A DNA stretch of 6,601 nucleotides from an uncultured Clostridia bacterium (GTDB taxonomy: Bacteria > Bacillota_I > Bacilli_A > RF39 > UBA660), in the NCBI GenBank assembly GCA_947569225.1, contig CANORX010000057.1, positions 1 to 6,601 on the forward strand, read 5' to 3'. The notes beneath the pieces are model-generated. The model saw nothing but the letters and a program-made list of their open reading frames with translations, ran no database searches and was not told where the DNA came from. Numbering within the stretch: position 1 is the first letter of the stretch; each line of letters begins with the position of its first letter. The translations under genes were made by a program, and so were the position numbers. Below, in pieces: positions 5,024-6,601 of the stretch.

Positions 5024-5084
5024 TAAAATATTTTGTTTTACATTTGATTTATGAGTTCTTCGACAACTTATAAATCTTTTTTTT
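5023..5084 (+). ncRNA. Candidate antisense small RNA (about 60 nt)
   Basis: From the predicted start near 5023 the plus strand reads a 6-bp hairpin (GTAAAA 5023-5028 with TTTTAC 5036-5041, 7-nt loop), a short linker, and then a terminator hairpin with eight T. The RNA would be complementary to the operon leader between the two-helix membrane protein and the initiator gene, and to the last two bases of the membrane protein's stop codon. No ribosome site precedes the ATG at 5051-5053. Existence of the RNA is inferred from promoter and terminator signals only. Confidence 0.35.
5046..5084 (+). terminator. Rho-independent terminator reading rightward
   Basis: GATTTATGAGTT (5046-5057), 7-nt loop, AACTTATAAATC (5065-5076), then TTTTTTTT (5077-5084). 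All 12 pairs form in the plus-strand RNA, one as G-U; in minus-strand RNA that position is an A-C mismatch and no U-run follows. The signal is therefore directional and opposite to the surrounding genes. The stem is AT-rich, so efficiency is uncertain. Confidence 0.6.
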
Positions 5085-5313
5085 ATTCCATAAATTCATC
5101 AATAAAATATTCAATGATTTCTCCTCCTATAGCAAACGCTAATAAGAATGTTAAGAATCCAAACCAAGTCCAGCCATACATATTTCCAGTTATCCAACTA
5201 TAAATAGTTAACATATATACATCGTGACCGACTATATAGGTACACATAAGCAAAATTACAAGTAATGCTATATTCTTCCATTTAATTTTTAATCTTTTCT
5301 TTGTCCTTTTCAT
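5083..5313 (-). CDS. Small phage membrane protein, two predicted TM helices
   Basis: 76 aa. A basic N-terminus (MKRTKKRLKIKWK) precedes a hydrophobic segment of about residues 14-37 (IALLVILLMCTYIVG onward) and, after a short loop with Trp and Gly (WITGNMYGW), a second one of about 48-70 (WFGFLTFLLAFAIGGEIIEY). The tail is short and acidic. By the positive-inside rule both termini should be cytoplasmic. No family is recognised; small membrane proteins of this kind are common in early operons of Bacillota phages, where some alter host functions or exclude other phages, but nothing specific is visible here. GAGG at 5321-5324 is 7 nt from the ATG, which overlaps the stop of the preceding gene (ATGA, 5310-5313). 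Confidence 0.82.
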   Translation of the reverse strand: MKRTKKRLKIKWKNIALLVILLMCTYIVGHDVYMLTIYSWITGNMYGWTWFGFLTFLLAFAIGGEIIEYFIDEFME

Positions 5314-5534
5314 TCCAATTCCTCTTTCCTACTTTTGTTTAAGATTACTTCTTTAATCTTTAGTTCTTTTTTAACTAAATGTGTTGGTATCAGGACTTCT
5401 CTACCACTATCAGGAATGTAATAATTTTTATCTTTAGCAATTTCTAAAAGATGTTTCATTACTCTTTCACCATATCGTCTTCCCTGTCCTAACAATTCAG
5501 TTAATTCTTTTTGATTTAAGTAAGGCTTTTCCAT
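5310..5534 (-). CDS. Small putative DNA-binding (excisionase/MerR-like winged-helix) protein
   Basis: 74 aa. 'PYLNQKELTELLGQGRRYGERVMKHLLEIA' (about 4-33) has the layout of an N-terminal helix-turn-helix like that of excisionases and phage MerR-type regulators ('l..kEla.llg.....v.k.l'), and 'YYIPDSGREVLIPTHLVKK' (38-56) would be the wing, ending in a charged helix. Position early in the operon, shortly after the Cro-like gene, fits either an excisionase or a second regulator. No integrase is present to support the excisionase reading. GAGG (5544-5547) is 9 nt upstream of the ATG. Fold assignment is tentative. Confidence 0.7.
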   Translation of the reverse strand: MEKPYLNQKELTELLGQGRRYGERVMKHLLEIAKDKNYYIPDSGREVLIPTHLVKKELKIKEVILNKSRKEELE

Positions 5535-5566
5535 TTAAAATCACCTCTTCTTTGCTAGTCTTATGG

Positions 5567-5677
5567 TTATTTTTTATTTTTTTTGTTATTTTCTTTTGTA
5601 GAATACCAAGCTACTATCCATATAAAAGCAATAATAGTTCCACAAATAATCAATAACGCTTGAATACCTGTACTCAT
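5567..5677 (-). CDS. 36-aa single-helix membrane protein
   Basis: A short gene. It starts at ATG 5675-5677, one base after the stop of the Cro-like gene, with a strong GAGGAGG (GGAGG 5684-5688, 6-nt spacing) embedded in that gene's last codons. The protein is MSTG plus a hydrophobic stretch of about residues 5-25 (IQALLIICGTIIAFIWIVAW) and a polar lysine/asparagine-rich tail (STKENNKKNKK). One TM helix with the basic tail inside predicts an N-out orientation. Its function is unknown. It also fills the otherwise empty 144-nt gap between the Cro-like gene and the next one, which supports its reality. Confidence 0.7.
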   Translation of the reverse strand: MSTGIQALLIICGTIIAFIWIVAWYSTKENNKKNKK

Positions 5678-5678
5678 C

Positions 5679-5954
5679 TTAATCCTCCTCATTTCTATAC
5701 ATATTTTCATAGACAAGATTAAAAAAATATAATGGTTTAACTTCATAAAAATCCAATATAATTGTTAGCTTGTCTAAACTTTGTAATACTGAGCCTTTTT
5801 CATATCTAACCAATGTTCCAATATTTATCATATTTTCTTCGTTTTTTTCATTGATTCCATTGATTACTGATTCCAAAGATAAATCTTTTTCAGCTCTCAA
5901 TTTTCTAAGTTCCTCAGCAATTTTAATTTTAAGAAGTTCTATTTTATTGTTCAT
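5679..5954 (-). CDS. Cro-like XRE-family regulator
   Basis: 91 aa. A lambda-repressor-type HTH occupies about residues 12-75: IAEELRKLRAEKDLSLESVI (helices 1-2), a loop longer than usual (NGINEKNEENM), the recognition-helix region INIGTLVRYEKG, and the scaffold helices LDKLTIILDFYEVKPLYFF. There is no peptidase domain. It is the first gene of the leftward operon and divergent from the repressor, the usual place for Cro or an anti-repressor. Near-consensus AGGAGGTGAT lies just upstream (GGAGG 5962-5966, 7-nt spacing). Its promoter contains an operator-like repeat, and another copy of that repeat (5696-5712) lies in its own last codons, so autoregulation or repression by the divergent protein is likely. 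Confidence 0.85.
   Translation of the reverse strand: MNNKIELLKIKIAEELRKLRAEKDLSLESVINGINEKNEENMINIGTLVRYEKGSVLQSLDKLTIILDFYEVKPLYFFNLVYENMYRNEED
5696..5712. promoter_or_regulatory. Operator-like repeat O3, inside the Cro-like gene
   Basis: TATACATATTTTCATAG, 16 of 17 identical to O1 (5983-5999), and with the preceding C the first 17 bases match exactly. It encodes VYENMYR in the regulator's C-terminus about 270 bp downstream of the promoter. Its distance would suit DNA looping or a roadblock. Confidence 0.45.
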
Positions 5955-5975
5955 CGTATCACCTCCTACAATCCA

Positions 5976-6004
5976 ATCATACTATACATATTTTCATAAG
6001 TCAA
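5976..6004 (-). promoter_or_regulatory. Leftward early promoter (PL-type)
   Basis: On the minus strand TTGACT (6004-5999), a spacer of exactly 17 bp, then TATGAT (5981-5976). Start of transcription would be near 5969, giving a leader of about 15 nt before the Cro-like gene. The 17-bp spacer is the operator-like repeat O1, so a bound repressor would sit directly between the -35 and -10 boxes. It probably drives the whole minus-strand operon. Confidence 0.8.
5983..5999. promoter_or_regulatory. Operator-like repeat O1 within the leftward promoter
   Basis: TATACATATTTTCATAA. One mismatch to O2, and it coincides with the spacer of the leftward promoter. The repeat is only a weak dyad, so binding by an asymmetric or spaced dimer is implied; the protein that binds is not determined from sequence. 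Confidence 0.6.
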
Positions 6005-6011
6005 TAGAAAT

Positions 6012-6028
6012 TATACAAATTTTCATAA
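6012..6028. promoter_or_regulatory. Operator-like repeat O2 between the divergent promoters
   Basis: TATACAAATTTTCATAA, 29 bp from O1 in the same orientation, lying between the two -35 boxes and ending 5 bp before the repressor promoter's -35. Binding here could affect the repressor promoter or cooperate with O1. Confidence 0.6.
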
Positions 6029-6033
6029 AAAAC

Positions 6034-6062
6034 TTGTGTTGGTGTAAAAAATATATTATAAT
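6034..6062 (+). promoter_or_regulatory. Rightward repressor promoter (PRM-type)
   Basis: TTGTGT (6034-6039), 17-bp spacer, perfect TATAAT (6057-6062). Transcription would start near 6069, about 16 nt before the repressor ATG. The promoter is back-to-back with the leftward promoter, with 29 bp between the two -35 boxes. Confidence 0.8.
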
Positions 6063-6084
6063 GAGTATAGATTGGAGGTAGTCT

Positions 6085-6528
6085 ATGAATAATTATTTTG
6101 CCGAAAATTTAAAATATTTACGAGAAGAAAAAGGCTGGTCACAAAGTGAACTAAGTAGGCAAACGGTTAGAGTATGCAATATACATAATAAAGATGTACC
6201 TGAGGAAAAACATATTAAACCTATAACACAAGCTTCTATTGCTAGATGGGAAGCTGGAGAAAATTCACCTAGTATAGATAATTTAGTTGTTTTAGAAGAA
6301 ACTCTTTTTGTAAGATTACCTGACTTGATAGGAAAAAATCTAAAAGACAACAAAGAAGAAAAGGTAAAATTATCTAAAGAACAAGAAAAAGAACTATTAA
6401 AAGATGTACTTAAAAGAAAAGGATTCTTAGATGAAAATGAAGAATTAAGTGAAGAAAATTTTAATATGTTAATAAATTTTGCTAAAGCAAATAAACAATT
6501 TATAATGAAAGATAATGACAAAGAATAA
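6085..6528 (+). CDS. XRE-family phage repressor (CI-like, no peptidase domain)
   Basis: 147 aa. The HTH spans about residues 5-85: FAENLKYLREEKGWSQSELS (helices 1-2), then ITQASIARWEAGENSPSIDN (recognition helix and the 'WE.G...P' signature) and LVVLEETLFVRLPDLIG (scaffold). Between helix 2 and the recognition helix there are about 18 extra residues (VRVCNIHNKDVPEEKHIKP) compared with a standard XRE domain. The C-terminal part (about 95-142, LSKEQEKELLKDVLKRKGFL, 'LSEENFNMLINFAKANKQFI') is helical and probably an oligomerisation region. There is no Ser-Lys LexA-type peptidase domain, so RecA-triggered self-cleavage is not expected. GGAGG at 6074-6078 is 6 nt from the ATG. The only rightward gene in the window, divergent from Cro, fits the lysogeny repressor. 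Confidence 0.85.
   Translation: MNNYFAENLKYLREEKGWSQSELSRQTVRVCNIHNKDVPEEKHIKPITQASIARWEAGENSPSIDNLVVLEETLFVRLPDLIGKNLKDNKEEKVKLSKEQEKELLKDVLKRKGFLDENEELSEENFNMLINFAKANKQFIMKDNDKE
6477..6492. repeat. 16-bp dyad, inverted copy 3, in the repressor gene
   Basis: TTTTGCTAAAGCAAAT is the exact reverse complement of copy 1 (16 of 16). It lies near the 3' end of the repressor gene and again encodes FAKAN, so codon preference for that peptide is a competing explanation for this copy. Confidence 0.4.
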
Positions 6529-6552
6529 GAATATCCCCTATAGGAAATATTC
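6529..6552. repeat. Imperfect inverted repeat after the repressor gene
   Basis: GAATAT and ATATTC flank CCCCTATAGGAA, whose middle CCTATAGG is itself a palindrome; two C/A mismatches interrupt the arms. It starts directly after the repressor stop codon. No T-run follows on either strand, so a standard terminator is not supported. The remaining bases to the window end (6553-6601) show no gene I can support. Confidence 0.35.
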
Positions 6553-6601
6553 TATAAAAAGTATATATAGTGTCACATCTACATTCGTAGCTTCTAATTC
6601 A

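Noticed and set aside
5046..5076. Hairpin as a terminator of the leftward operon after the two-helix membrane protein
   Set aside because: In the minus-strand RNA one pair becomes an A-C mismatch and no U-run follows, so it does not fit leftward termination.
5770..6081. Plus-strand open frame of 103 codons across the Cro-like gene and the switch
   Set aside because: It is antisense to a well-supported XRE gene and runs through both promoters and operators.
6093..6521. Minus-strand open frame of 142 codons opposite the repressor
   Set aside because: Ser/Phe/Leu-rich shadow of the repressor coding sequence, with no ribosome site.
6538..6600. End of a leftward gene entering from the right edge (about 20 codons, then TAG at 6538-6540)
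   Set aside because: Too short to judge. No motif is visible, and random open stretches of this length are common.
6529..6601. Phage attachment site or repressor terminator after the repressor gene
   Set aside because: There is an imperfect dyad but no T-run, integrase gene, tRNA or second copy in the window to support either.
1..6601. CRISPR array, tRNA, rRNA or insertion sequence
   Set aside because: No regularly spaced repeat-spacer units, cloverleaf sequence, rRNA-like segment, transposase or terminal inverted repeats were seen.

Overview
The window looks like the early (regulation, replication and recombination) region of a temperate Siphoviridae-type phage or prophage from a very AT-rich Gram-positive host. 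A low-GC Bacillota, clostridial or Tissierellia-like, is the best guess; Fusobacteria cannot be excluded. The basis is very low GC by eye, strong GGAGG ribosome sites, an SSB ending in DDDLPF, and a typical Firmicutes-phage gene set. No integrase, structural or lysis gene is present. I cannot tell a prophage from a free phage genome.

Layout. A divergent switch lies at about 5955-6084. A 147-aa XRE-type repressor is read rightward (6085-6528) from a good promoter. A 91-aa XRE/Cro-like regulator is read leftward (5679-5954) from a second good promoter whose 17-bp spacer is itself one copy of a repeated operator-like sequence. Almost everything else lies on the minus strand as one long early operon, in transcription order: Cro-like regulator, a 36-aa one-helix membrane protein, a small putative winged-helix DNA-binding protein, a two-helix membrane protein, replication initiator (replisome organiser), G39P-like helicase loader, small coiled-coil protein, putative single-strand annealing protein, a small conserved phage protein, PD-(D/E)XK exonuclease, two proteins of unknown function, SSB, a NinB-like protein, and an HTH protein cut by the left edge. 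Genes are tightly packed, many with 4-, 8- or 20-nt overlaps.

How they fit together. The initiator probably binds an origin inside its own gene and recruits the host DnaB helicase through the G39P-like protein; no phage helicase is seen here. The annealing protein, exonuclease, SSB and NinB-like protein form a Red/RecET-like recombination module.

The less expected signals are DNA-level ones. (1) Four 12-bp-spaced iterons plus an AT-rich tract lie inside the initiator gene, like the lambda O/ori arrangement. (2) A 16-bp dyad occurs three times, in two different reading frames. (3) A plus-strand promoter and a directional terminator lie in the only sizeable gap of the operon and predict an antisense RNA of about 60 nt. 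(4) The gene upstream of the exonuclease has two in-frame TAA codons, after which its ancestral C-terminal tail is still readable. (5) One of three operator-like repeats lies inside the Cro-like gene.
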